Positions 32,132 to 41,244 of a DNA stretch of 64,000 nucleotides are shown here, piece after piece. Every line of letters begins with the position of its first letter. The first letter of the stretch is position 1. The notes under the pieces were generated by a model that worked only from the letters and a program-made list of their open reading frames with translations, ran no database searches and was not told where the DNA came from. The stretch is from positions 1,401,335-1,465,334 of the forward strand of contig JADKCI010000001.1 of NCBI GenBank assembly GCA_016714645.1. Reading direction: 5' to 3'. The translations under genes and the position numbers were made by a program. This stretch comes from Chromatiaceae bacterium (GTDB lineage Bacteria; Pseudomonadota; Gammaproteobacteria; Chromatiales; Chromatiaceae).

Positions 32132-32677
32132 ATGTCTCGTATCGCAAAAGCCATAATTACGGTTCCCGCTGGAGTCTCCATCGAGATCTCCGGGCAAGCA
32201 GTGCAGGTCAAAGGAACCCGAGGGATCCTGACCTGGAATGTACATCCCTTGGTCACCGTTTCCTATCAGGAAGGCAACCTCAAGGTTGCTCCCATCGATG
32301 AAACCAATAGGGAAGGTTGGGCCCAGGCGGGTACTACCCGTGCTCTGTTGAATAACATGGTTGTGGGTTGCTCTTCAGGTTTTGAACGCAAGCTGGCCTT
32401 GATCGGCGTGGGATACCGCGCTCAGGCTCAAGGCAAGACCCTGAATCTGAGTCTGGGCTTTTCTCACCCTGTGAATTATCAGGTTCCCGAGGGTATCAAT
32501 ATCGCTACCCCTACCCAGACTGAAATTCTGGTGTCGGGTGCTGACAAACAGCAGGTCGGTCAGGTGGCGTCGGAGATCCGCGCCTTCCGGCCGCCCGAGC
32601 CTTACAAGGGTAAAGGTGTCCGTTACGCGAACGAACAGGTTCTGCGTAAAGAGACCAAGAAGACGAAGAAGAAGTAA
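32132..32677 (+). CDS. rplF: 50S ribosomal protein L6
   Basis: 181 residues, two similar domains. L6 lies near the factor-binding site and the sarcin-ricin loop. SRIAKAIITVPAGVSIEI and the C-terminal PEPYKGKGVRYANE are conserved. It ends in a lysine-rich tail (KETKKTKKK). Confidence 0.97.
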   Translation: MSRIAKAIITVPAGVSIEISGQAVQVKGTRGILTWNVHPLVTVSYQEGNLKVAPIDETNREGWAQAGTTRALLNNMVVGCSSGFERKLALIGVGYRAQAQGKTLNLSLGFSHPVNYQVPEGINIATPTQTEILVSGADKQQVGQVASEIRAFRPPEPYKGKGVRYANEQVLRKETKKTKKK

Positions 32678-32688
32678 GGGGTACCGAT

Positions 32689-33051
32689 ATGGATAAGAAA
32701 CAAGCTCGTCTTCGCCGCTCCGCTCGTGGACGCGCCAAAATCCGTGAATTAGGTGTATTCCGTTTGTGCGTATTTCGTACGCCAAGCCATATATATGCTC
32801 AGGTTCTTGCGCCTGGTGTAACGGGTGACATGGTCGTGGCCTCCGCCTCGACCCTGGATAAGTCCGTCCGCACACTCCTTGCGGGTCACGCTGGCAACAC
32901 CTCGGCCGCTGCTGTCGTCGGTAAGGCCATTGCCGAACGCGCGAAGTTGGCGGGTGTGGAAAAGGTTGCCTTCGACCGGTCTGGGTTTAGTTACCACGGT
33001 CGCGTAAAGGCGCTCGCCGATGCCGCTCGTGAAGGCGGTCTGCAATTCTAG
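32689..33051 (+). CDS. rplR: 50S ribosomal protein L18
   Basis: 120 residues. L18 binds 5S rRNA and joins it to the 50S subunit. RLRRSARGRAKIRELGVFRL and FDRSGFSYHGRVKALADAAREGGL are typical. Eleven bases before, rplF ends; ten after, rpsE begins. Confidence 0.97.
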   Translation: MDKKQARLRRSARGRAKIRELGVFRLCVFRTPSHIYAQVLAPGVTGDMVVASASTLDKSVRTLLAGHAGNTSAAAVVGKAIAERAKLAGVEKVAFDRSGFSYHGRVKALADAAREGGLQF

Positions 33052-33061
33052 GGGCTGAATC

Positions 33062-33568
33062 ATGTCGAATTACAATCCTAAGCCGGAAGGCGATGATTTT
33101 TTGGAAAAACTCGTCGGCGTAAGACGGGTCGCCAAAGTTGTTAAAGGCGGGCGTCAGTTCGGCTTTTCCGCTTTGACCGTGGTCGGCGATGGTAAAGGTC
33201 GCGTGGGTTTTGGCACGGGTAAAGCCAGGGAAGTACCTGTTGCTATCCAGAAAGCCATGGAAGGTGCTCGCAAGAATATGATTGATGTGAAACTCAAGGG
33301 GGCTACCCTGCAGTATCCCATCATTGGTCGGCACGGTGCCGCGAAGGTGTTCATGCAGCCCGCCTCCGAAGGTACCGGCATCATTGCGGGTGGCGCGATG
33401 CGCGCTGTATTTGAGGTACTGGGCGTACAAAACGTGCTGGCCAAGTGTATTGGCACCAACAACGCCATGAACGTTGTCCGCGCAACCTTAAATGGTCTGC
33501 AGACGATGACCGATGCTCAGGGCGTTGCCGCAAAGCGTGGCAAGACCGTAGCTGAGATCCTGGGGTAA
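33062..33568 (+). CDS. rpsE: 30S ribosomal protein S5
   Basis: 168 residues. S5 acts in decoding accuracy and in the mRNA helicase ring with S3 and S4. VVKGGRQFGFSALTVVGDGKGRVG is the dsRNA-binding-fold core. PASEGTGIIAGGAMRAVFEVL is also conserved. Confidence 0.97.
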   Translation: MSNYNPKPEGDDFLEKLVGVRRVAKVVKGGRQFGFSALTVVGDGKGRVGFGTGKAREVPVAIQKAMEGARKNMIDVKLKGATLQYPIIGRHGAAKVFMQPASEGTGIIAGGAMRAVFEVLGVQNVLAKCIGTNNAMNVVRATLNGLQTMTDAQGVAAKRGKTVAEILG

Positions 33569-33571
33569 GCA

Positions 33572-33763
33572 ATGTCTGACAGAAAAATGATGAAGGTGAC
33601 CCTGGTACGCGGCTTTTTTGGGCGCTTGGCGAACCATAAGGCCTGTGTTAAGGGGCTGGGGCTGAGACGCATGCACCAAATCGTGGAGGTTGAAGATACA
33701 CCCGCCACACGAGGCATGGTGAACAAGGTCTCCTACATGGTTAAAGTGATTGGAGAATTCTGA
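33572..33763 (+). CDS. rpmD: 50S ribosomal protein L30
   Basis: 63 residues. Small 50S protein. KMMKVTLVRGFFGRLANHKA followed by KGLGLRRMHQIVEVEDTPATRGMVNKV in outline fits the family. Three bases after rpsE; the stop is one base before the rplO start. Confidence 0.97.
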   Translation: MSDRKMMKVTLVRGFFGRLANHKACVKGLGLRRMHQIVEVEDTPATRGMVNKVSYMVKVIGEF

Positions 33764-33764
33764 G

Positions 33765-34199
33765 ATGCGTCTTAATGAACTTAGCCCTGGTGATGGTGCC
33801 AAAAAAGTCGCAAAGCGAGTTGGGCGTGGCATAGGCAGCGGGTTTGGTAAAACCGCGGGTCGTGGTCACAAAGGTCAAAAGTCGCGGGCGGGTGGGTTTC
33901 ATAAGGTCGGTTTTGAGGGCGGTCAAATGCCGCTCCAACGTCGTCTTCCCAAGGTTGGATTTCGTTCACGCAAGGCTCGCGCAACTGATGAGATTCGCCT
34001 GAGCGAACTGAAGAATGTGATGGGTGATGTCATTGATCTCCTGGCTTTGCACGCCTCTGGTCTGATTGGCTCTGGTATCCAGAACGTCAAAATTATCGCC
34101 TCGGGTACGGTTGATGTCGCCTACACCATTCGCGGTCTAGGGGTCACCAAGGGTGCTCGTGCTGCTATCGAAGCAGCCGGCGGGACTGTCGAGGCCTAG
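33765..34199 (+). CDS. rplO: 50S ribosomal protein L15
   Basis: 144 residues. Late-assembly 50S protein with a basic extended N-terminus. MRLNELSPGDGAKKVAKRVG and GRGHKGQKSRAGGFHKVGFEGGQMPLQRR-like region are characteristic. ATG 33765 follows TGGAGAATTCTGAG; the slightly longer frame overlaps rpmD. Confidence 0.97.
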   Translation: MRLNELSPGDGAKKVAKRVGRGIGSGFGKTAGRGHKGQKSRAGGFHKVGFEGGQMPLQRRLPKVGFRSRKARATDEIRLSELKNVMGDVIDLLALHASGLIGSGIQNVKIIASGTVDVAYTIRGLGVTKGARAAIEAAGGTVEA

Positions 34200-34216
34200 T
34201 GAGAATCTGATCCCGA

Positions 34217-35569
34217 ATGGCCAAAAACATGTCTTCGATGACTGAAGCCCTGGGGGGCATGGGGCGGCTTACCGAGTTACGTCAGCGTCTGCTGTTCGTG
34301 CTTGGCGCTTTGCTAGTTTATCGTATTGGCACTTTCATTCCGGTCCCTGGCGTGAATCCAGAGGCATTGGCTATCCTGTTTGATCAAAACCAGGGTTCAA
34401 TGCTCGACATGTTTAACATGTTTTCTGGTGGTGCCCTGGAGCGTGCCAGCCTTTTTGCCCTGGGAATTATGCCGTATATCTCGGCATCGATTATTATCCA
34501 GTTGATGACTTCGGTAATTCCTACCTTGGAACAACTCAAAAAGGAAGGAGAACAAGGTCGGAGAAAGATAACCCAGTACACTCGGTACGGAACTGTTGGT
34601 CTTGCCACCTTCCAGGCCATAGGTATATCCATGGCCCTACAGGGTCAATCCGTTGGCGGTTCTTCAATTGTTGTTTTGAGCGGCTATGGCTTTGTCTTTA
34701 CCGCCACTGTATCCCTTGTCACGGGGACCATGTTCCTCATGTGGTTGGGGGAACAGATCACCGAGCGTGGAATTGGAAATGGAATTTCCATCATAATCTT
34801 TTCTGGCATCGTTGCCGGGCTGCCATCGGCAATTGGCGGGACATTGGAACTGGTGCGCACGGGGGAAATGAATGCCCTTGCGGTACTGGCTCTGTTTGTG
34901 CTGGCGTTAGGTGTCACGGCCTTTGTGGTTTTCGTTGAACGAGGCCAGAGGCGAATAACGGTTAACTATGCGCGCCGTCAACAGGGAAGACGGCTGATGG
35001 CCGCCCAAAGCACCCATTTACCGCTGAAAATAAATATGGCGGGTGTCATACCCCCTATTTTTGCCTCTAGCATCATTCTGTTCCCTGGGACGCTTGGACA
35101 ATGGTTTGGCCAGTCAGAAAATACCCGCTGGATTGCTGATATCACTAGTAAGCTCTCGCCAGGAGAGCCTGTCTATGTAATCGCATACTCAACAGCCATC
35201 ATTTTCTTCTGTTTCTTTTATACCGCCTTGGTCTTCAATGCCAAGGAGACGGCGGATAATTTGAAGCGTTCGGGCGCCTTCATACCCGGTATACGTCCGG
35301 GGGAACAGACCGCCCGCTACATTGATACGGTCATGACCCGGCTTACTGCCGCGGGAGCGATCTACATCACCGCTGTTTGCCTGATACCAGAATTTTTGAT
35401 CGTGGGTTGGAATGTCCCCTTCTATTTTGGCGGCACATCTCTGTTGATTGTGGTTGTGGTGGTGATGGACTTTATGGCCCAGGTGCAGGCGCACCTCATG
35501 TCTCATCAGTATGAAGGATTGATGAAGAAGGCCAATCTCAGGGCGCCGGGCGGCGGCCTCATGCGCTGA
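34217..35569 (+). CDS. secY: Preprotein translocase subunit SecY
   Basis: 450 residues with ten membrane helices. It forms the protein-conducting channel in the inner membrane with SecE (also in this window) and SecG. GMGRLTELRQRLLFVLGALL opens the protein; plug and pore regions (FSGGALERASLFALGIMPYI) and the cytoplasmic loop IRPGEQTARYIDTVMTRLT are typical. It closes the spc-type cluster together with rpmJ. Confidence 0.98.
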   Translation: MAKNMSSMTEALGGMGRLTELRQRLLFVLGALLVYRIGTFIPVPGVNPEALAILFDQNQGSMLDMFNMFSGGALERASLFALGIMPYISASIIIQLMTSVIPTLEQLKKEGEQGRRKITQYTRYGTVGLATFQAIGISMALQGQSVGGSSIVVLSGYGFVFTATVSLVTGTMFLMWLGEQITERGIGNGISIIIFSGIVAGLPSAIGGTLELVRTGEMNALAVLALFVLALGVTAFVVFVERGQRRITVNYARRQQGRRLMAAQSTHLPLKINMAGVIPPIFASSIILFPGTLGQWFGQSENTRWIADITSKLSPGEPVYVIAYSTAIIFFCFFYTALVFNAKETADNLKRSGAFIPGIRPGEQTARYIDTVMTRLTAAGAIYITAVCLIPEFLIVGWNVPFYFGGTSLLIVVVVVMDFMAQVQAHLMSHQYEGLMKKANLRAPGGGLMR

Positions 35570-35618
35570 CGGGCGACCCCTCCGGTAGCCTTTATAAAGA
35601 ACGTTTGGGAGAATACAC

Positions 35619-35732
35619 ATGAAAGTCAGGGCCTCGGTTAAAAGAATTTGCCGCAATTGCAAGATCGTCAAGCGCAACGGTGTTGTTCGCGTCATCTGCA
35701 AAGACCCCAAGCACAAGCAGCGCCAAGGTTGA
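35619..35732 (+). CDS. rpmJ: 50S ribosomal protein L36
   Basis: 37 residues. Small zinc-finger ribosomal protein; the chain MKVRASVKRICRNCKIVKRN contains the CXXC pair, and the second half holds C and H (VICKDPKHKQRQG), so this is the zinc-binding C+ form. ATG 35619 follows TTGGGAGAATACAC. Confidence 0.96.
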   Translation: MKVRASVKRICRNCKIVKRNGVVRVICKDPKHKQRQG

Positions 35733-35742
35733 CGCTAGCGCG

Positions 35743-35770
35743 TTGACCTATTGCTGAAACCTGCTAGAAT
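35743..35770 (+). promoter_or_regulatory. Sigma-70 promoter of the alpha operon (rpsM)
   Basis: TTGACC (35743-35748), 16-base spacer, TAGAAT (35765-35770), 48 bases before rpsM. It separates rpsM-rplQ from secY-rpmJ, so the alpha subunit gene can be expressed independently. Confidence 0.8.
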
Positions 35771-35817
35771 GCGCGATTACCCGCGTTCAGCATAAGTCGA
35801 ATTGGAGACAGAAGAGC

Positions 35818-36174
35818 ATGGCCCGTATCGCCGGCGTCAATATCCCTGACAGAAAGCATGCCGTGATCGCCCTTACTGCGATTTACGGCGTGGGTCGCAA
35901 CCGCGCGGCCGTAATATGCGACGCCGCTGGCATTGCACATGGCACCCAGATGAAGGATCTCACCGAGGAGCAGGTGGACAAGCTCCGTGCCGAGGTTGCC
36001 AAGTTCACGGTCGAAGGCGATCTCAGACGTGAGGTCTCGATGAATATCAAGCGGCTCATGGATCTGGGCTGCAATCGTGGCATTCGCCACCGCCGTGGTC
36101 TGCCGGTTCGCGGCCAGCGCACCCGTACCAACGCCCGTACCCGCAAGGGTCCCCGGCGTCCGATCAAGCGCTAA
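35818..36174 (+). CDS. rpsM: 30S ribosomal protein S13
   Basis: 118 residues. S13 forms head-to-body and subunit bridges and contacts the P-site tRNA. ARIAGVNIPDRKHAVIALTAIYGVG and the basic tail RTRTNARTRKGPRRPIKR are conserved. ATG 35818 follows TTGGAGACAGAAGAGC. Confidence 0.98.
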   Translation: MARIAGVNIPDRKHAVIALTAIYGVGRNRAAVICDAAGIAHGTQMKDLTEEQVDKLRAEVAKFTVEGDLRREVSMNIKRLMDLGCNRGIRHRRGLPVRGQRTRTNARTRKGPRRPIKR

Positions 36175-36207
36175 CCTTGGCTTCTTGCTTACGCCGGATA
36201 TAATCTG

Positions 36208-36597
36208 ATGGCAAAACCGACTCGTAATGTTAAAAAGAAGGTGAAGCGACAGGTCGCGGACGGTATCGCACACGTCCATGCCTCCTTTAACAACACCATT
36301 GTCACAATCACGGATCGTCAGGGTAATGCCTTGGCTTGGGCCACCTCGGGTGGGTCCGGATTCCGTGGTTCGCGTAAAAGCACCCCCTTTGCGGCCCAGG
36401 TTGCTGCCGATCGTGCGGGGCAGGCGGCTAAGGAGTACGGTGTGAAAAACCTGGATGTCAATGTCAAGGGCCCCGGTCCTGGGCGTGAGTCCGCAGTGCG
36501 GGCGCTCAATAATGCCGGTTTTAAGATAACCGGCATTCAGGATGTGACTCCCATTCCCCACAATGGCTGTCGCCCGCCTAAAAAGCGGCGCGTCTAA
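36208..36597 (+). CDS. rpsK: 30S ribosomal protein S11
   Basis: 129 residues. S11 lines the mRNA exit of the platform. VKRQVADGIAHVHASFNNTI and the C-terminal DVTPIPHNGCRPPKKRRV are highly conserved. Confidence 0.98.
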   Translation: MAKPTRNVKKKVKRQVADGIAHVHASFNNTIVTITDRQGNALAWATSGGSGFRGSRKSTPFAAQVAADRAGQAAKEYGVKNLDVNVKGPGPGRESAVRALNNAGFKITGIQDVTPIPHNGCRPPKKRRV

Positions 36598-36620
36598 GTC
36601 CCGGAAAGCTAGGAATCGAG

Positions 36621-37241
36621 ATGGCAAGGTACACAGGTCCAACCTGCAAACAGGCCCGACGTGAAGGGGTGGATTTATCCCTGAAGAGTCGTGCGCGCTC
36701 CATTGATACCAAATGCAATCTGGAGAAGGCACCCGGTCAAGCCGGTGATCGTCGTCGCCGGGTTTCGGATTATGGTGTTCAGTTGCGTGAAAAGCAAAAA
36801 GTACGTCGTATTTATGGCGTGATGGAAAAGCAGTTCCGTAATTATTACGCACTGGCGGCATCACAAAAGGGTGCGACGGGTGAAAATCTCCTCCGCCTGT
36901 TGGAGCGCCGGCTTGACAATGTAGTTTTTCGTATGGGTTTTGGATCGACCCGTGCCGAGGCCAGGCAGCTTGTTGCCCATAAGGGGGTCCTGGTTAATGG
37001 TAAAACACTGAATATTCCTTCCTATCAAGTACAGGAAGCGGATGTGATCTCGGTACGCGAGAAGGCCCAGAAACAGGTACGTATTCAAAATGCCTTGGCC
37101 TTAGCCGAGCAGTATGGCTTTGCAGACTGGATTAACGTGGATACCAAGGCCCTTAAAGGGGTTTTTAGTCGTATTCCCGATAGATCCGACCTTCCAGCCG
37201 ATATCAACGAATCGCTGATCGTGGAGTTGTACTCCAAGTAG
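36621..37241 (+). CDS. rpsD: 30S ribosomal protein S4
   Basis: 206 residues. A 16S rRNA assembly initiator, decoding-fidelity protein and, in enterobacteria, the repressor of this operon. ARYTGPTCKQARREGVDLSL at the start, and an S4 RNA-binding fold around LLERRLDNVVFRMGFGSTRAEARQLV. No zinc cysteine cluster. Confidence 0.98.
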   Translation: MARYTGPTCKQARREGVDLSLKSRARSIDTKCNLEKAPGQAGDRRRRVSDYGVQLREKQKVRRIYGVMEKQFRNYYALAASQKGATGENLLRLLERRLDNVVFRMGFGSTRAEARQLVAHKGVLVNGKTLNIPSYQVQEADVISVREKAQKQVRIQNALALAEQYGFADWINVDTKALKGVFSRIPDRSDLPADINESLIVELYSK

Positions 37242-37261
37242 GCAACGGAGAGGGTTATCGC

Positions 37262-38275
37262 ATGCCTGAAGCTGTTAGTGACTTCCTCAAGCCGCGGATC
37301 GTCAAAGTCGATCCGGTTGACGGAAGCCCCAGCCGTGCCCGTATCTCCCTTGAGCCTTTGGAGCGCGGCTTTGGACATACATTAGGCAATGCGTTACGGC
37401 GCATTTTGCTTTCTTCTATGTCCGGCTGCGCGGTCACCGAGGTCGAGATACAGGGTATTCTTCACGAGTACACCACGCTGGAAGGCGTGCGAGAGGATGT
37501 GCTCGAGATCTTACTTAACCTCAAGGAATTGGCTATTACCTTGCATGGAAAGGATGAAGCCAATTTTACGCTGCACAAGGTTGGGCCTGGCGTTATCACC
37601 GCCGCGGACATCGCGCTGGATCACAGTGCCGAGATTGCTAATCCCGATTTGGTCATTGCCAACCTCACAGGTAAGTCCGAATTAAGTATGACGCTTACGG
37701 TAAGACGGGGTCGTGGATACGAGCCTGTTACACAACGTGAGTTGGAGGGCAGTGAGGAGCGTCCCATTGGAAAATTACCATTGGATGCCTCTTTCAGTCC
37801 AGTGCGTCGGGTTTCAATTGACGTGCAGTCCGCCCGTGTGGAACAGAGGACGGATCTCGATCGTCTGGTCATTGACCTTGAGACCAACGGAACCATTGAC
37901 CCGAAGGGCGCCGTTCAACAGGCTGCGGCTATCCTGAGAGACCAACTCGGCAGCTTCGTGGTTTTGGAGCGTACTGCTTATGACGACAGCGGTATGTCCA
38001 TGGAGCCGGAGAAGCCGGTTTTCGATCCCATGCTCTTGAGGCCGGTCGATGATTTGGAGTTGACGGTTCGTTCCGCCAATTGCCTCAAGGCTGAAAATAT
38101 CTATCTCATCGGCGATCTTATTCAAAGGACAGAAGTTGAATTGCTTAAAACTCCTAATTTAGGTAAGAAATCGCTTACCGAGATTAAGGACGTTTTGGCC
38201 ATTCGTGGTTTGTCCCTGGGTTCTCGTCTTGAGAATTGGCCACCCGAAAATATTGATGAGTTGGCAATAAAGTAG
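37262..38275 (+). CDS. rpoA: DNA-directed RNA polymerase subunit alpha
   Basis: 337 residues. The N-terminal dimerisation domain (about 1-235) has LEPLERGFGHTLGNALRRIL. The C-terminal domain (about 250-337), which binds UP elements and activators, has LLRPVDDLELTVRSANCLKA and TPNLGKKSLTEIKDVLA. ATG 37262 follows GGAGAGGGTTATCGC. Confidence 0.98.
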   Translation: MPEAVSDFLKPRIVKVDPVDGSPSRARISLEPLERGFGHTLGNALRRILLSSMSGCAVTEVEIQGILHEYTTLEGVREDVLEILLNLKELAITLHGKDEANFTLHKVGPGVITAADIALDHSAEIANPDLVIANLTGKSELSMTLTVRRGRGYEPVTQRELEGSEERPIGKLPLDASFSPVRRVSIDVQSARVEQRTDLDRLVIDLETNGTIDPKGAVQQAAAILRDQLGSFVVLERTAYDDSGMSMEPEKPVFDPMLLRPVDDLELTVRSANCLKAENIYLIGDLIQRTEVELLKTPNLGKKSLTEIKDVLAIRGLSLGSRLENWPPENIDELAIK

Positions 38276-38397
38276 GGGCAAGGCATTTTTTTGGCTTAGC
38301 CTGCCGAATAGCCTTGGCCACTGAAGATGGCTTTCATCGTTTTTTCAGGGAGAAGGCGCCTCGATGGCGTACACTCACTAGATTCTGGTAATCAACC

Positions 38398-38787
38398 ATG
38401 CGTCACCGTAAGGCCGGAAGGCAACTCAATCGTAACAGTTCGCACCGCGAGGCTATGTTTAAGAACATGGCGAACTCGTTGTTTAGTCACGAACTCATTA
38501 AGACCACTTTGCCCAAGGCCAAGGAACTCAGGCGAGTTGCCGAGCCCTTGATTACCTTGGCTAAAGAGGATTCGGTTCATAAGCGGCGCCTGGCCTTTGC
38601 ACGTTTGCGCGATAACGCTGTCGTTGCCAAACTCTTTACCGAACTAGGACCACGTTATAAGACCCGTCCGGGTGGTTACCTGCGTATTCTCAAATGCGGA
38701 TTTCGGTTTAGTGATGCCGCCCCCATGGCTTATGTCGAACTGGTCGATCGTCCGGCGGGCGAAGTCGTTGTCGCTGATGAGTCTTGA
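38398..38787 (+). CDS. rplQ: 50S ribosomal protein L17
   Basis: 129 residues. L17 lies near the tunnel exit. MRHRKAGRQLNRNSSHREAM and HELIKTTLPKAKELRRVAEPL are typical. Last gene of the block; an intrinsic terminator begins 30 bases after its stop. The 122-base rpoA-rplQ gap holds nothing I recognise. Confidence 0.98.
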   Translation: MRHRKAGRQLNRNSSHREAMFKNMANSLFSHELIKTTLPKAKELRRVAEPLITLAKEDSVHKRRLAFARLRDNAVVAKLFTELGPRYKTRPGGYLRILKCGFRFSDAAPMAYVELVDRPAGEVVVADES

Positions 38788-38817
38788 TTACTAGGACTTA
38801 TCGAACAACAGACGAAT

Positions 38818-38841
38818 AACCGGGCTTGTCCCGGTTTTTTT
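38818..38841 (+). terminator. Intrinsic terminator of the alpha operon
   Basis: AACCGGG (38818-38824), loop CTTGT, CCCGGTT (38830-38836), within a run of T's through 38841. It ends the ribosomal block. Confidence 0.9.
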
Positions 38842-38880
38842 GCATCTGATTTTTAGGTATTAACTCATTTTCCTTGCTTT

Positions 38881-39630
38881 ATGGCCGGATACAGTCGCAT
38901 TGCCTTGCTCACCGACTTTGGCGCTGCGAGTCCCTATGTCGGTCAACTGCGGTTATGCCTGGCCGCTGCCCTCCCGGGCATTTCGATCATCGAGGTGATA
39001 TCCGACCTGCCAGCTTTTCGCCCTGATCTGGCGGCTTACCTTCTCCCCGCGCTGGTCCGAGACTTGCCCCGCGGTACTCTCTATCTCTGTGTGGTCGATC
39101 CCGGCGTCGGCGGCGATCGTCTTGCCATCGCTGTTGAGGCTGACGGCAATTACTTCATTGGCCCCGATAACGGCCTTCTGGCTCTGGTTTGTCGAGGTGC
39201 ACTGTCCTTTTCTGTTTTTCGCATTGACTGGCGTCCTGAGATTTTGTCACCGAGTTTTCAGGGTCGGGATCTCTTCGCCCCGGTTGCTATTTCCCTGACT
39301 CTTGGCCGTCCCCTTGCCATGACACCCTTTGATCCTGACCGCCTCCAAGGTGCGAAATGGCCGAATGATCTGCCTAGGGTTATCTACCAGGATAGCTTTG
39401 GGAATTTGATTACGGGGATACGCGCAGCCTTAGTGCAACCCGGTGGGATGATGGATGTTAGGGGGCAACGGGTTCCCCGCGCCAGAACCTTTAACGAGGT
39501 TCCCCATGGCACTGCCTTTTGGTATGAAAATGCCTTTGGCCTCGTTGAAATTGCGGTTAATCAGGGTTCGGCGGCCCTTAAACTGGGCCTGGAGGTAGGA
39601 GATGAAATCGCCATGGGCCTTTTCCGTTAA
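38881..39630 (+). CDS. SAM hydrolase / SAM-hydroxide adenosyltransferase family protein (DUF62)
   Basis: 249 residues. DUF62 proteins use activated water or hydroxide to split S-adenosylmethionine into adenosine and methionine; fluorinase and chlorinase are relatives. Motifs present: LLTDFG near the start, VVDPGVGG, FIGPDNGLL, FQGRDLFAPVA and IYQDSFGNLITG. The halogenase-specific loop is not seen, so the hydrolase function is favoured by inference. ATG 38881 directly follows the terminator region and has no clear ribosome-binding site. dapB follows after 20 bases. Confidence 0.88.
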   Translation: MAGYSRIALLTDFGAASPYVGQLRLCLAAALPGISIIEVISDLPAFRPDLAAYLLPALVRDLPRGTLYLCVVDPGVGGDRLAIAVEADGNYFIGPDNGLLALVCRGALSFSVFRIDWRPEILSPSFQGRDLFAPVAISLTLGRPLAMTPFDPDRLQGAKWPNDLPRVIYQDSFGNLITGIRAALVQPGGMMDVRGQRVPRARTFNEVPHGTAFWYENAFGLVEIAVNQGSAALKLGLEVGDEIAMGLFR

Positions 39631-39650
39631 GCTTTTTTCGGAGTCGATTA

Positions 39651-40466
39651 ATGAGTGATATCCGTGTGGCGATTGCGGGCGTTGGTGGGCGCATGGGCCG
39701 CGCCTTGGTCAATGCGGTTAACGAGGCCGAAGGTTTGGGCGTGGTTCTGGCGACCGAACGTCCCGATAGCTCCCTACTGGGTCTGGATGCGGGGGAGTTG
39801 GCGGGTATTGGACCCATTGGCATCGCGATCCGGGAGGATCTGGAAAATGCACTCGATCTGTTCGATGTCCTGATCGACTTTACCTCGCCGGCCTCGTCGT
39901 TGAAACATCTGGCGTTATGTCGTCGCGCGGGTCGCCGCCTGGTCATTGGTACCACGGGTTTTGACGAGGCTGGCCGGGCTGCCATAGTCTCAGCGGCGGC
40001 GCAGATTGGCATCATCCTCGCGCCCAATATGAGCGTGGGCGTCAATCTCTGCTTCAAACTGCTCGACATTGCGGCACGGGTCCTGGGAGACGAGGCGGAC
40101 ATCGAAATCATCGAGGCCCATCACCGGCATAAGGTGGATGCCCCCTCGGGCACGGCCCTCCGCATGGGAGAGATCATCGCCCAGGCATTGGGTCGGGATC
40201 TTGGCGAGGTCGCCGTTTATGGTCGCCAAGGCCAGACGGGACCCCGGGAGCGCCACACGATTGGCTTCGAAACCATCCGCGCCGGGGATGTGGTGGGTGA
40301 ACACAGCGTCTGGTTTGCCGCAGAAGGCGAACGGGTTGAGATTGCGCACAAGGCTTCCAGCCGACTCACTTTCGCCCGAGGGGCGGCACGGGCGGCGCGC
40401 TGGGTCGCCAGACAAGAAAAGGGCCTCTTCGATATGCAGGATGTGCTCGGGCTTCGTCAATATTGA
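39651..40466 (+). CDS. dapB: 4-hydroxy-tetrahydrodipicolinate reductase
   Basis: 271 residues. Reduces 4-hydroxy-tetrahydrodipicolinate with NAD(P)H in lysine and diaminopimelate synthesis. Nucleotide-binding motif AGVGGRMGRAL at residues 9-19; the catalytic segment EAHHRHKVDAPSGTA (about 155-169) contains the general acid His and the Lys. ATG 39651 after a weak site; dapB is probably co-transcribed with the DUF62 gene. Confidence 0.96.
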   Translation: MSDIRVAIAGVGGRMGRALVNAVNEAEGLGVVLATERPDSSLLGLDAGELAGIGPIGIAIREDLENALDLFDVLIDFTSPASSLKHLALCRRAGRRLVIGTTGFDEAGRAAIVSAAAQIGIILAPNMSVGVNLCFKLLDIAARVLGDEADIEIIEAHHRHKVDAPSGTALRMGEIIAQALGRDLGEVAVYGRQGQTGPRERHTIGFETIRAGDVVGEHSVWFAAEGERVEIAHKASSRLTFARGAARAARWVARQEKGLFDMQDVLGLRQY

Positions 40467-40521
40467 GAGCGATGCCGATCCGCGCAATCGCGCTAGGCCC
40501 CCTTCACTCAACGGCTTTGAC

Positions 40522-41142
40522 TCAGCGTTTGCCTTCCCGTCGGGCCTTATCCGGATTCCGTAGTAAGACATAGAGGGCCCCGGTACCGCCATCGCGCGGG
40601 GTGGCGGAGCAAAAGGCGAGGATATCCGATCGCAAGCGCAGCCAATAATTGACCTTACGTTTCAGGACCGGTTGGCGCTCCTCGGAGCCGTACCCCTTGC
40701 CGTGGATGATGTGGGCGCACCGCACCCGGTGCTGGATACAGTCGGCCAGGAATTCCTTGCAGAGTTGCGCGGCGAAGACGACCGTCAGTCCATGGAGGTC
40801 CAATTCCAGTTCTCTGGGAATGGCACCGCGCTGGAGATCCGCCAAGATCCGCTTCTGGACGCCCGGCTTGGCGTAAAGCAGATATTCGTGGGTCTCCACC
40901 TGCGCTTCCGAGAGGCTGGACACTTCCCCGTCAGCCAGCGTATCCAGGGGCTGGGCGATTGGAAAGGGGGGTGGCCGGCGGCGCCAGGGTTCCGGGAGCG
41001 CCAGGGTAAGGGGTTCCGTGTCCCGCACCTCGGCGCGGAAGAGCTGACTTTCGGCATCGGGGAGACGTTGGCTCACGGATGGACTCGGGGGTTGGCGGGC
41101 TGTTGAAGGGAGAAGGAGTATAGCGGATAGCCCCTGGCCCAT
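40522..41142 (-). CDS. Smr-domain protein (SmrA/SmrB-type endonuclease family)
   Basis: 206 residues. The C-terminal Smr domain (about 110-200) contains the catalytic-type LDLHGLTV and the HGKGYGSE loop (from HIIHGKGYGSEE). Family members such as SmrB cut mRNA at collided ribosomes. The N-terminal half is proline-rich with FRAEVRDTEPL, as in the single-Smr proteins of gammaproteobacteria. A GTG at 41076 (VSQRLPDAES) may be the real start, since the first 22 residues look non-native. Convergent with dapB. Confidence 0.85.
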   Translation of the reverse strand: MGQGLSAILLLPSTARQPPSPSVSQRLPDAESQLFRAEVRDTEPLTLALPEPWRRRPPPFPIAQPLDTLADGEVSSLSEAQVETHEYLLYAKPGVQKRILADLQRGAIPRELELDLHGLTVVFAAQLCKEFLADCIQHRVRCAHIIHGKGYGSEERQPVLKRKVNYWLRLRSDILAFCSATPRDGGTGALYVLLRNPDKARREGKR

Positions 41143-41244
41143 GCCTAACCAGGTCCCTCATTCAGCCCCTCCTCGGTGCGCGTAAGCGTGTTCCCGGCTA
41201 CCGATTCCAGTATGATGAAAGCGCTTCTTCCACGGGGTTCCTTC